Part shown: piece by piece, positions 55,998-64,000 of the stretch | Numbering within the stretch: position 1 is the first letter of the stretch | Layout of the letters: each line of letters starts with the position of its first letter | Assembly: GCA_934446675.1 (NCBI GenBank) | Contig: CAKSEL010000005.1 | Coordinates: 62,001-126,000, forward strand | Length of the DNA: 64,000 nt | Direction: 5' to 3' | From: an uncultured Eubacteriales bacterium | GTDB lineage: Bacteria; Bacillota; Clostridia; Oscillospirales; CAG-382 | Program-made: the position numbers and the translations under genes | Notes under the pieces: model-generated | Database searches by the model: none | What the model saw: only the letters and a program-made list of their open reading frames with translations | Told to the model about the DNA's origin: nothing

Positions 55998-57572
55998 TTA
56001 CTCTCCCTTCGCGCCTGTTTCATCATTCTCATCTTCGCCGTCATGCTCTGCGTGAGCCGACTTTGTCATGAGAAGTCCGATCTGTTCTTTTTCGGCGGTT
56101 CTTCCGTCTACGATTCCCGAAACCTTACCGCCGCCTATTACGAGAATTCTGTCGCAGAGTTCAAGCAGAACGTCGAGATCCTCGCCGACGAATATTACCG
56201 CAACGCCCTGTTTTTTCTGTTCGTTAAGCAGGTTATATATTGTATACGACGAGTTAATATCAAGTCCTCTGACCGGATATGCCGCCATGAGCACCGTAGG
56301 AGCTGCCGCGATCTCACGTCCGACAAGCACTTTCTGAACATTACCGCCCGAAAGTCTGCGTACAGGTGTATTTGCGTCGGGGGTTACGACCTCAAGGCTC
56401 TCTATTATCTTTTCCGCAAGGTTTTTGGGCTTCTTTCTGTCAAGGAAAATGCTCTTGCCCTTACGGTAGCTTCTGAGCATCATATTATCTATGATATCCA
56501 TATTTCCGACAAGTCCCATGCCGAGTCTGTCCTCCGGCACGAACGAAAGTCTTACGCCGAGTTCTCTTATCTGCAGCGGAGTTTTATTTCTCAGATCCTC
56601 CGATTTTCCTGTTTTGGGGTTATTATAGATTATATCGCCCGACGAGAGTTTCTGAAGTCCGGCAATAGCCTCAAGCAGCTCTCTCTGACCGCTGCCCGCG
56701 ATACCTGCGATACCGAGAATTTCGCCCGAACGTGCCGTAAATGATATATCGTCAAGCACCTTTATGCCGTCGCGGTTTTCGCAGTTTATATGTTCCACAA
56801 CAAGCCTGTCCACGCTGTTTTCAGGCTCGCTTCTGTTGATATTAAGCGAGATCTTCTTGCCGACCATCATTTCGGTAAGCTGATTTTCGTTAGTTGCCGC
56901 CGTATCGACGGTACCGATATATTCGCCCTTACGCAAAACGGCAACTTTATCCGAAAGAGAAAGAACTTCATGCAGTTTATGCGTAATTATAATGACCGCC
57001 TTGCCGTCGTCTCTCATACGGCGCAGAACCTTAAAGAGTTTTTTTGTTTCCTGCGGAGTAAGAACCGCAGTCGGCTCATCGAGTATGAGAATATCCGCTC
57101 CCCTGAAAAGCGCCTTTACTATCTCGACGGTCTGTTTTTCGGACACCGACATTTCATATATCTTTTTATCCGGATCTATCTCAAAGCCGTAAAGCTCGCT
57201 TATCTGCTTTATCTTCTTTGTATACTCCTTCATGGCAAAGCCTTTTTCGTCCTTCAGACCGAGAACGATATTTTCCGCTGCGGTAAACACATCTACAAGC
57301 TTAAAATGCTGATGTATCATACCGATCTTATAGCCGAACGCGTCTTTCGGCGAACGTATTACGACTTCCTTGCCGTCGATAAGAATTTCACCGCTGTCGG
57401 GAAAATAAATACCCGATATCATATTCATAAGCGTTGTCTTACCGCTGCCGTTTTCGCCGAGTATCGAGAGTATTTCGCCGCGGTTAACTTTAAGCGAAAC
57501 ATTTTTATTGGCAACTACGCTGCCGAATGTTTTTGTTATGCCGCGAAGCTCTATTGCAGGCGTCTGATTCAT
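55998..57572 (-). CDS. ABC transporter ATP-binding protein (two ABC domains, nucleoside/BMP type)
   Basis: A 524-residue protein with two fused ATPase domains. The first has Walker A GENGSGKTT, Walker B ILILDEPTAVL and an atypical signature (MSVSEKQTVEIV). The second has a degenerate Walker A (GIAGSGQREL) and signature LSGGNVQKVLVGRE, the normal pattern for sugar/nucleoside-type transporters of this kind. The C-terminus is acidic and histidine-containing (HAEHDGEDENDETG). The ATG at 57572 is chosen; the frame is open upstream to 57614 but no better site is seen. Confidence 0.93.
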   Translation of the reverse strand: MNQTPAIELRGITKTFGSVVANKNVSLKVNRGEILSILGENGSGKTTLMNMISGIYFPDSGEILIDGKEVVIRSPKDAFGYKIGMIHQHFKLVDVFTAAENIVLGLKDEKGFAMKEYTKKIKQISELYGFEIDPDKKIYEMSVSEKQTVEIVKALFRGADILILDEPTAVLTPQETKKLFKVLRRMRDDGKAVIIITHKLHEVLSLSDKVAVLRKGEYIGTVDTAATNENQLTEMMVGKKISLNINRSEPENSVDRLVVEHINCENRDGIKVLDDISFTARSGEILGIAGIAGSGQRELLEAIAGLQKLSSGDIIYNNPKTGKSEDLRNKTPLQIRELGVRLSFVPEDRLGMGLVGNMDIIDNMMLRSYRKGKSIFLDRKKPKNLAEKIIESLEVVTPDANTPVRRLSGGNVQKVLVGREIAAAPTVLMAAYPVRGLDINSSYTIYNLLNEQKKQGVAVIFVGEDLDVLLELCDRILVIGGGKVSGIVDGRTAEKEQIGLLMTKSAHAEHDGEDENDETGAKGE

Positions 57573-57612
57573 AGCTTTACCATTCCTTTCGGACAGAATG
57601 TCGGATAAACTC

Positions 57613-57697
57613 AAAAAACACAGTTTTCAAAAGCGGATTCGACGCGTACAAAATACTGTTAATCAACGGTTCGTCAAACGCACTTTTGAAAATTGTG
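57613..57697 (-). terminator. Intercistronic hairpin between the BMP lipoprotein and ATPase genes
   Basis: A near-perfect stem of about 17 pairs (57619-57635 with 57679-57697) is followed on the minus strand by TTTTTT. It probably lowers transporter-gene expression relative to the binding protein. Confidence 0.7.
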
Positions 57698-57762
57698 CAG
57701 CAAAATCAAGTACAAGGCGAAGCAAGCGTTTTGCCCCGCCCTGTATGTTTTTATATTCTAAA

Positions 57763-59022
57763 TCAGAACATCTTATTGAGAAGCGTAATGCCGTCTATTT
57801 CAAGGTTGAAATAAGGTGCGGAACGCATCTCTGATTCATGGAAGTAACCGTCGAGAATTACCTCGGTATCGGGAGTGTAATCAGCGTCGGTATCAACGTC
57901 TGCCATGTAGGAGTCGAGCTTTTCGCCGCCAACGGTGAAAGTATCGGTATTGAATACATGGAGAGTGCCGTCGATTATTGCCTTCTTTGCTTCCTCGATT
58001 GCCTCAACAGTGCCTGCTGCCGCAACGTCGGTATTTACATCGGTAAGAACAACCGAGCCTTCGCCGAGACCCTTGCACCAGTCATAAGGAATATCCTCGC
58101 CGTTAAGCACGCAGTTGATTGCAAACTCATAGTAAGGAGCCCAGTCGATTCTGGACGATACGATAAAGGTGTTGGGGCAAGCGGAAATTGTGCTGCCGTT
58201 ATAGGATACGTTGGGGATACCTGCGTTTTCGCAAGCGGTAGGAGCACCCATGGAGTCTGCGTGCTGGCTTATAAGCTTACAGCCGTTGCTGATGAGCTTT
58301 GTTGCAGCTTCCTTTTCAAGTGCTTCGTCGTACCATGAACCTGTGAACTGAACTTCCATTGTTGCTGTCGGGCAAACCGAACGTGCGCCGAGGAAGAACG
58401 AGGTATATCCGGAAACAACTTCTGCGTATGTATATGCGCCTACGTAACCGATCTTAGCTTCGTCTGCGGTGAAATCGCCGTTTTCGATCATTTCATTGAG
58501 CTTAAGACCTGCTGCGATACCTGCGAGGTATCTGCCTTCGTAGATAGATGCGAATGCGTTATGGAAATTTGCTACCTTCTCGGTATGAGCGGTAGTACCG
58601 GTCGAATGGCAAAATTCAACATTCGGGAATTCGTTTGCTGCCTGAAGCATATAAGGCTCATGACCGAAGCTATCTGCAAAAATGATGTCGCAGCCCTGGT
58701 CTGCAAGGTCTGCTGCTGCTTCGTAGCACTCATTGCCTTCGGGAATATTAGTCTTGAAAACTACCTGGGAATCGCCGAGTCCGAGAGCTTCCTTTGCCTC
58801 TTTTGCGGCGTCCATGAAGTTCTTGTCATAGGTGGAGTTTTCGTCGTGAAGGAATATAAAGCCTACCTTTATATTCGACTTATCGAGAGTGTCCGTACCC
58901 TTGTTTTCGGTATCTGCGCTGCCGTTTCCGTTTCCGTTTTCGCCGTTTGCGGTATTACCTGAACACGCTGTCATTGCAAATATGCAGACAACCGCAAGTA
59001 CGAGTGCGAGAAGTTTCTTCAT
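57763..59022 (-). CDS. BMP family ABC transporter substrate-binding lipoprotein
   Basis: A 419-residue binding protein of the Bmp/PnrA family, which carries purine nucleosides or related compounds. The signal ends in a lipobox MTAC with the lipidated Cys20, followed by a Gly/Asn-rich linker. Family features are IKVGFIFLHDENSTYDKNFMDAAKEA, DIIFADSFGHEPYMLQAANEFP and GRYLAGIAAGLKL. It has AGGAGG before ATG 59022. Element D lies upstream of its AT-rich promoter region. The downstream ATPase and two permeases complete the importer. Confidence 0.94.
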   Translation of the reverse strand: MKKLLALVLAVVCIFAMTACSGNTANGENGNGNGSADTENKGTDTLDKSNIKVGFIFLHDENSTYDKNFMDAAKEAKEALGLGDSQVVFKTNIPEGNECYEAAADLADQGCDIIFADSFGHEPYMLQAANEFPNVEFCHSTGTTAHTEKVANFHNAFASIYEGRYLAGIAAGLKLNEMIENGDFTADEAKIGYVGAYTYAEVVSGYTSFFLGARSVCPTATMEVQFTGSWYDEALEKEAATKLISNGCKLISQHADSMGAPTACENAGIPNVSYNGSTISACPNTFIVSSRIDWAPYYEFAINCVLNGEDIPYDWCKGLGEGSVVLTDVNTDVAAAGTVEAIEEAKKAIIDGTLHVFNTDTFTVGGEKLDSYMADVDTDADYTPDTEVILDGYFHESEMRSAPYFNLEIDGITLLNKMF

Positions 59023-59159
59023 TTTCTTTCCTCCTGAAAATTAAATAGATTTATGAAAAATGATGCTGATTTTATTTTACAATACTTTTACAAAAAATAC
59101 AATACCAAATTATTACAAATATTGACAATTTGTTTATTATCATTTTGTATTAATGCACA

Positions 59160-60123
59160 AGTCTTTGCAACTTTTTACGCGCGGCGCAGGTGACGCGGGG
59201 CTGGTTTGGATAGGTGCTGTTTATTTTGGGCGAGAAAAGATAGTTCACTGCCATGTGCAACTCTATTTCCCCGACTTTTCGGAATCGAAAAAGTCGCAAA
59301 AGATTTTCGCCGCTCAAACGCCGCAGCGAAAGCGCGGCTTCTTCTCCACACGTCTACTATCGTCGGTAAAACTTTTCAGCACCTCCAAAGTTTGCAATCT
59401 TCGCTCGCAGATGCTCCGCACTGCTCGATGGGGTTGGTATCTAAGTAAAATTTGTTTATCTCAGCTTTAACTCTTATGCCATGTCACGTTGCGGTCTGCG
59501 TAAACTTTGTTTTAGGTGCAAAAGTGAAATTATTATGCGTTATTATGCAGTCAACAGGACTTGTCTTTCTGCCCAGCTTGCCTTCGGCAAGAAACTTGGT
59601 TCAAATTATACTTTTATGTATAGAAAAACTCTGTGCAAAGCATAAACACCATGCACAGAGTATATTTTTGTATTGATTTAAAGCCAAATTGCACTTATCA
59701 GCCAATCAAACATAAAGCTAACATTCAGCCGTAGTCATCTCGCGACAGCGAGCTGGTCGGAAAAGTTAGTCCTGTTGACTGTTTGATTACATAAAGAATA
59801 ACACTTGTGCCGAAATGGGGTAACTTCGTACAGAACCCCATATCCGCGCGCCTGTCGCGCGGCGATTTCGCATCACAGCATTGTGGATAGTGCGAAATGA
59901 GAGTTTTTGAGCTTTTGGAGGGGTAGTTTGTTGCGGTGTGCGTTTACACTCTTTAGAGTGAAATCCTCCACGTAGCCACGCTTTCGCGGCGGCGTCTGAG
60001 CCGCGAAAATCTTTTGCGACTTTTTCGATTCCGAAAAGTCGGTGAATAGACTTGCACATGGCAGTGAATTATCTTTTTTCGCCAAAATCAGGCACCACTC
60101 GGCCAAAGGGAATCCCCTTGTGG
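59160..60123. repeat. Intergenic repeat element D (inverted-dimer type)
   Basis: About 0.96 kb between the BMP lipoprotein gene and radC with no credible gene. It is collinear with A. Its two arms (59226-59343 and about 59970-60090) are long imperfect inverted repeats sharing CGACTTTTCGGAATCG and AAGTCGCAAAAGATTTTCG. Inner inverted copies of GTCAACAGGACT lie at about 59549 (plus strand) and 59767 (minus strand). The central hairpin ACTCTGTGCA/TGCACAGAGT is at 59628-59661. The 46-bp core at 59823-59868 (minus strand) is identical to that of C. It reaches the radC stop codon. The left boundary is an estimate. Confidence 0.85.
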
Positions 60124-60792
60124 TCACGCGCCCTGCACCTGCTTCATACCGACATAAACGCAGTCCGTAACTATGTAGTGTTCTTTCAGCTCAACGCCTA
60201 TCTGTTTTAGAAACTGCTCAAGGTTTATTGTCGTCGCCCTGTCGCTTGCAGACGGATTTGGATTTCCGTCCGGGTGGTTGTGCGCAATTATTACTTTCGA
60301 CGCGCTTTTGCGCAACACAAGCTCCGCAATTTTGCGGAAATCAACTCTTGCACACGCAAAATCTCCCTCGCCGATAAATTCGCGGTGTAAAATTCTGTTT
60401 TTCTGGTCAAGCAGTATTATAAATACACGCTCTACGCCCGACGCACGGAACTCCGATATGAGCTGACGTCCGACAGTGTCAAAATCTCCGGCCGTTTCAA
60501 GCTCTCTGAGTCCGTCCGCACATTCTTTTACTATTCTTGAAACAAGTTTTATCGTCACTGCCGAAGTCTTGCCGACTCCGTGAACGTTTTTAAGATCGTC
60601 AAACGACGCGTCAAGCACGTTGCCGAGAGATCCGAAAGTTTCAATAAGCGCATGAGCAGCCGGATTTGTGTCTCCTCTCGGCGTCGCACCGTAAAGCAGC
60701 ATTTCGAGCAGTTCGTGCGGCGCAAAGCCGTTTCCGCCGGTACTTATGAAACGCTCTCTCATGCGTTCTCTGTGATTGTCATGTGTTCCCAT
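60124..60792 (-). CDS. radC: RadC family protein (JAMM/MPN domain)
   Basis: A 222-residue RadC protein: an N-terminal helix-hairpin-helix region (NVHGVGKTSAVTIKLV, residues 69-84) and a C-terminal JAMM metalloprotease-like domain with E142, H171, H173 and D184 in HNHPDGNPNPSASD. The name is historic; a DNA-repair role is not proven. Start ATG 60792, 28 bases after the Cache/PAS gene. Element D abuts the stop codon. Confidence 0.95.
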   Translation of the reverse strand: MGTHDNHRERMRERFISTGGNGFAPHELLEMLLYGATPRGDTNPAAHALIETFGSLGNVLDASFDDLKNVHGVGKTSAVTIKLVSRIVKECADGLRELETAGDFDTVGRQLISEFRASGVERVFIILLDQKNRILHREFIGEGDFACARVDFRKIAELVLRKSASKVIIAHNHPDGNPNPSASDRATTINLEQFLKQIGVELKEHYIVTDCVYVGMKQVQGA

Positions 60793-60820
60793 TTTTTTGC
60801 GTTTCCTTTCGGAATTAATG

Positions 60821-63058
60821 TCAGATGAGAGCTTCTTTGAGACGTTCGATTATGACTATCTCTCCCGTGCCGGCTTTTCCTCCGCGCACCTTTTCGCAGG
60901 TGCGTACAACACGCCTGTATACGCCGTTTTCTCCGCCTTCTGTAACAAGCGTTGAAAACTCGAGCCTTACCGAATTGTCATTTTTCAGCTCTCCTGCCAA
61001 AAATTCCCTGCTGCTGCAGGCTATAAAGCTCTGACGGTCATTCGGGTGAACACAGGTTTCGGCATACTGTCTTATCTGTTCGTCGTAGTCAAGCGCCTCA
61101 AGTTTCGGAAGAACGTGCTTGCCGTCAAAGCTTACCGGAACAAACAGTCCGCTTTCGAGATCTGCAAACGCCGCTCTTGCAAGAGAACCCGACGCACATT
61201 CCAGAACGCTTGAAAGTATGTGGCTTGCAGCGTTGTTGAACTTGTTTACGGTATATTTGTCAATCTCCGCGTCATCAATGTTCCTTATATAAAAGCTTGC
61301 CTTTACTTCTTCGGTCTGCTTGTCTCTGAAAAGATGGATTTCTATAACGCGGTAGCCGTAAGAACCGTCAGAACCGGTATTTATGCGGTACTCAAACGAA
61401 AAATCGGTTTCGCCGCGTCTGAAAGCATCAAGCATGGAAAAACGGTTGAGCTTATTTATAAAAATTTCCCTGTCCTCGGTATGGATCTTTGCCGCAATGT
61501 CATGCTTGAAGTCACTGTCGTAATTCGTGTACATTTTGAGCGGCTTGTATCCGAGAGAATCGACTGCCGGTTCGTTCAGCCACAGTATTTTCCAGCAATT
61601 CCGTTCAAGACTTATTTCAACACCCGTAGTATCATACGTAACTACCGCGTTTTTCACTTTTTCAAGGTCAACGTGCCTGCGCTTTTGCCTTTCGTGTTCG
61701 GTAACGTCGCGCGCCGTGCCTATGATCATTATTCCGCCGGTTTCGTTCTTGACGCCGGTAAGGGTATATCTCAAAAACGTTTCGTCGGAGCCTCTTTTTG
61801 AAAGCAGCGTCAGCTTCGAGGCTTTTCCGAGCGACGTCACGGCAATTCCGTTTTTGAGCCTTCTCGCATCGTCGTCAGACATTCCCTCGTATCTTATAAG
61901 CTCCTCTATTCCGTTTTTGTATTTGCTTACATCGGAATGTATGCCGTCCGCGTCCTTTATCACCGATATTTCACCGGTGTTTTTATCGTAGAGGAAAACT
62001 CTTGTAGATGTTTCTTCGAGAGCCGCGGCAAGTATACGGTTTCTCACGTCCGTAATATACCTGTTCTTTGCCTCACCCTTGTTGAGATCGGCAACTCTGC
62101 CGTTTATCCATACAAGGAACAGAACCATTACCATAAGGATTATCGTAAAACTCGCGAGCATTACGCGGCTGTCGGTCTGCACCGACTCAAAAAGCACGTC
62201 CTCCGGCACAAACTGCATTACGTACCAGTCGCTGACTCCGACGGGAGTATATGCGCACGCAAATCTTTTTCCGTCATAAGTAACTCCGGTATATCCGCTT
62301 TTTCTGCTTCGTATATCCGAAAGCACGGCTTTTCCGCTTTTTCCGGCATAGAAATCCATTTTGCTCATTGCGCCTATATAACTGCCGCGAAGCCCGAGCC
62401 AGTTGTCGGTATCCATAAGCACAGCGCCTGACTTTGCCTCGAAAACCACAAGAGAGCTGTTGCCGCCAAAGCCCGTAGAGCTGAAAAAATCCGAGAGAGA
62501 ATCAAGCTCCGTCACACCGTAAACCCATATTTTTCCGTTTTCGTCCGATTTGCTTTCAACAGGTGCGAAAATTCTGAAAATTTCCTTGCCGTTTACGATA
62601 GAAACAGTCTTTGAACTTATGCTTACGGTGTCATCTGCGCCCGACACCGGTGATTCGGACGACCATACGATTCCGTCGAAAACACTGCCGTCACGCTGGA
62701 GACTGTTTCCGTTTGCAAGCCTTACCGAAAAGTGTGAAAACAGTGAGTCGTCGGGACTTGAATAAAGAGTTTTGAGGAAGTTTTCATCGTACACGCTGTC
62801 AAAGCTTTCCGCAACTCTTGCCTGTGCCTTTACACGGTCTGTTCCGAAACGTATTTCGCTCTTTATTTTTGCAGCGCTCTGCGACGCCGACTCTTTGAGC
62901 GTATCTACCGTTGCGTCGCGGTTTTGTATATACGAAAGTTTCACTATGCTGTACATAAGAAGCAGAACAAACACTATCATAAGCAGTGCGCCTCGGAATA
63001 TCGCATACTTGTCGGCGTATTTTATATATTCTGCCGGGCTTTTGAATTTTCTGCTCAT
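60821..63058 (-). CDS. Cache-domain membrane sensor with PAS-like domains and no output domain
   Basis: A 745-residue protein. One membrane segment (about residues 20-42) is followed by a long outer domain of the dCache type (about 45-295, including SSLVVFEAKSGAVLMDTDNWLG and AYTPVGVSDWYVMQFVPEDVLF) and a second segment (about 300-320). The cytosolic part holds at least two PAS-like regions (around 345-450, ending IIGTARDVTEHERQKRR, and 455-590). The remainder has no GGDEF, EAL, histidine kinase or methyl-accepting signature. It may signal through a partner. It lies upstream of radC in the same direction. Confidence 0.75.
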   Translation of the reverse strand: MSRKFKSPAEYIKYADKYAIFRGALLMIVFVLLLMYSIVKLSYIQNRDATVDTLKESASQSAAKIKSEIRFGTDRVKAQARVAESFDSVYDENFLKTLYSSPDDSLFSHFSVRLANGNSLQRDGSVFDGIVWSSESPVSGADDTVSISSKTVSIVNGKEIFRIFAPVESKSDENGKIWVYGVTELDSLSDFFSSTGFGGNSSLVVFEAKSGAVLMDTDNWLGLRGSYIGAMSKMDFYAGKSGKAVLSDIRSRKSGYTGVTYDGKRFACAYTPVGVSDWYVMQFVPEDVLFESVQTDSRVMLASFTIILMVMVLFLVWINGRVADLNKGEAKNRYITDVRNRILAAALEETSTRVFLYDKNTGEISVIKDADGIHSDVSKYKNGIEELIRYEGMSDDDARRLKNGIAVTSLGKASKLTLLSKRGSDETFLRYTLTGVKNETGGIMIIGTARDVTEHERQKRRHVDLEKVKNAVVTYDTTGVEISLERNCWKILWLNEPAVDSLGYKPLKMYTNYDSDFKHDIAAKIHTEDREIFINKLNRFSMLDAFRRGETDFSFEYRINTGSDGSYGYRVIEIHLFRDKQTEEVKASFYIRNIDDAEIDKYTVNKFNNAASHILSSVLECASGSLARAAFADLESGLFVPVSFDGKHVLPKLEALDYDEQIRQYAETCVHPNDRQSFIACSSREFLAGELKNDNSVRLEFSTLVTEGGENGVYRRVVRTCEKVRGGKAGTGEIVIIERLKEALI

Positions 63059-63090
63059 TTTGTCTTCCTCCTTTCATGCGCGCAGTGCTT

Positions 63091-63171
63091 TTCATGAAAC
63101 CTTGGTTTCATTTCATGCCGCAGGCAATTCATTGTATATTACATTATATCACACGGCAAAACTCATTACAA
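63091..63171 (-). promoter_or_regulatory. Promoter and leader palindrome of the Cache/PAS sensor gene
   Basis: TTGTAA (63166-63171) and TATAAT (63143-63148) on the minus strand are 17 bases apart. In the leader lies an 8-bp inverted repeat, ATGAAACC/GGTTTCAT (63094-63111), a possible operator or hairpin. Confidence 0.65.
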
Positions 63172-63235
63172 CACCGCCGCATTTGATTTTTAAATATACA
63201 CCAAAATAATTTATTGTTTAATAACATTTTACGCA

Positions 63236-63262
63236 AAGTAAAACCGCGGCGAAAAGCCGCGG
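63236..63262 (-). terminator. Terminator of the ABC exporter gene
   Basis: Perfect stem CCGCGGC/GCCGCGG (63244-63262) is followed on the minus strand by TTTTACTTT. Confidence 0.75.
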
Positions 63263-63300
63263 AGAAAAATCGGTATTACAGATACGGACAAGAAGCCGTA

Positions 63301-64000
63301 TTACGCTTTATTTTTGTTTTCCGCCTCGTAAAAATGCGTGCCGTCCTTATCACGCACAATGGAAAGTCTGCGGTTGCATATCGCAAGGGCTGCCGGCTTA
63401 TGTGTAACGATAAAACAGGTCTTATCGGTAAGCTTTTTAAGATTATCCAAAAGCTTTGCCTCGGTCTTTTCGTCGAGCGCGCTTGTAGCCTCGTCCAGAA
63501 GAAGTATCGGGCAGTCGCACAAAAGCGCTCTTGCAACGCTGAGCCTTTGTATCTGTCCTTCGGAAAGTCCTAGTCCTCCCTCTCCTATTACGGTATCAAG
63601 CCCGAGAGCGGAATTTTCCACAAATTCGTCGGCACACGCAATTTTCAGTGCAAGCTCTATGCTTTGCTCATCGGCTTTGTCTGACATAAACAGCAGATTT
63701 TCGCGTATCGTACCCGAAAGCAGCATATTGCCCTGCGGAACGTACGCAAACAGCTTTCGCATCTCGGGACATACGCCGACGGAATTATCCGTGAACTCAA
63801 ATTCTATCTTTCCGTCCTGCGGCTCATAAATATCAAGCATAAGCTTGAACAGCGTACTCTTGCCTATTCCGGACGAACCGGTTATCGAAACGAAATCGCC
63901 TTTATTTATGTAAAGATCGAGATTGCTGAGCACGTTTTCGGGGCTGTTCTTATCGTAGGCAAAGCATACGTTCTCAATATTTATGCCGCGGAATTTCTCA
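63301..64000 (-). CDS. ABC exporter ATP-binding domain, C-terminal part (5' end outside window)
   Basis: The frame is open to the end of the window, so only the last 230 or so residues are visible. They form the ATPase domain of an MsbA-like exporter: INIENVCFAYDKNSPENVLSNL, Walker A GSSGIGKST, signature LSEGQIQRLSVARALL, Walker B ILLLDEATSALD and switch His in IVTHKP. The membrane domain, if fused as usual, lies upstream. The substrate is unknown. Confidence 0.88.
   Translation of the reverse strand, partial: EKFRGINIENVCFAYDKNSPENVLSNLDLYINKGDFVSITGSSGIGKSTLFKLMLDIYEPQDGKIEFEFTDNSVGVCPEMRKLFAYVPQGNMLLSGTIRENLLFMSDKADEQSIELALKIACADEFVENSALGLDTVIGEGGLGLSEGQIQRLSVARALLCDCPILLLDEATSALDEKTEAKLLDNLKKLTDKTCFIVTHKPAALAICNRRLSIVRDKDGTHFYEAENKNKA

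Noticed and set aside
59023..59159. Purine riboswitch before the BMP lipoprotein gene
   Set aside because: The region is short and AT-rich, with no recognisable aptamer core.
8948..60123. Possible CRISPR array or REP/BIME system
   Set aside because: The repeats are long, mosaic and dispersed rather than short tandem units with spacers, and no cas or RAYT-type gene is present.

Overview
The window comes from an endospore-forming member of the Clostridia, probably a gut-associated Oscillospirales- or Christensenellales-like lineage. The evidence is a full-length spoIVA, AGGAGG-type ribosome binding sites, TTGACA-17-TATAAT promoters, lipoproteins of the Gram-positive type, a Firmicutes-type recF-remB-gyrB block and rpoB/rpoC of the Firmicutes form. 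The genus cannot be named from sequence reading alone. Most genes lie on the minus strand.

Layout. 1-450: 3' end of a branched-chain aminotransferase gene. 590-8860: cyclophilin and the rpoB-rpoC operon with its promoter. 8948-9950: repeat element A. 9966-13600: ksgA with a DUF554 membrane protein, and a peptide-type ABC binding lipoprotein. 13841-17890: an S1-domain RNA-binding protein converging on a large WbsX/GH99-like glycosidase. 18189-20892: a metal (Zn/Mn-type) ABC transporter, znuA-znuC-znuB, behind a Fur/Zur-like box. 20948-24595: addA. 24658-25264: repeat element B. 25276-28962: der, a DUF512 radical-SAM-like protein, rpmF and yceD. 29018-29768: repeat element C. 29776-34286: a wecG/tagA-like gene, recF, remB and gyrB. 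34478-42024: Gfo/Idh oxidoreductase, spoIVA, an AraC regulator, a GNAT enzyme, an ADP-ribosylglycohydrolase and a sedolisin-like protease. 42185-45486: ftsH, a secreted copper-amine-oxidase-N-domain protein and a divergent XRE regulator. 45527-45848: tRNA-Thr(UGU) and tRNA-Tyr(GUA). 46081-53771: two GNAT enzymes, a cation/proton antiporter, an FAD oxidoreductase, a PfkB kinase, a DUF1275 membrane protein and a GH35 beta-galactosidase. 53910-59022: a BMP-family nucleoside-type ABC transporter operon. 59160-60123: repeat element D. 60124-64000: radC, a Cache/PAS membrane sensor and a truncated ABC exporter ATPase.

The most unusual content is a family of four large, non-coding, hairpin-rich intergenic repeats (A-D, about 0.6-1.0 kb). 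All four lie between co-directional minus-strand genes. Each starts within a few to about 20 bases of one gene's stop codon and ends shortly upstream of the next gene's promoter or start. B and C are single units that resemble each other. A and D look like two such units placed head to head around a central hairpin, giving long imperfect terminal inverted repeats. All four share a core of about 46 bp (C and D identical) and a GTCAACAGGAC motif followed by a hairpin whose stem changes in a compensated way. Between conserved flanks, alternative hairpin cassettes are swapped. Three of the four copies sit where conserved Firmicutes gene neighbourhoods are interrupted (rplL|rpoB, addB|addA, gyrB|gyrA). 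No transposase or integrase is present, so mobilisation, if any, would be in trans.

Other points of interest are a sedolisin with no propeptide domain, tandem AraC-type direct repeats upstream of the ADP-ribosylglycohydrolase promoter, an acidic insertion of about 57 residues in GyrB, and a Cache/PAS receptor with no recognisable output domain.
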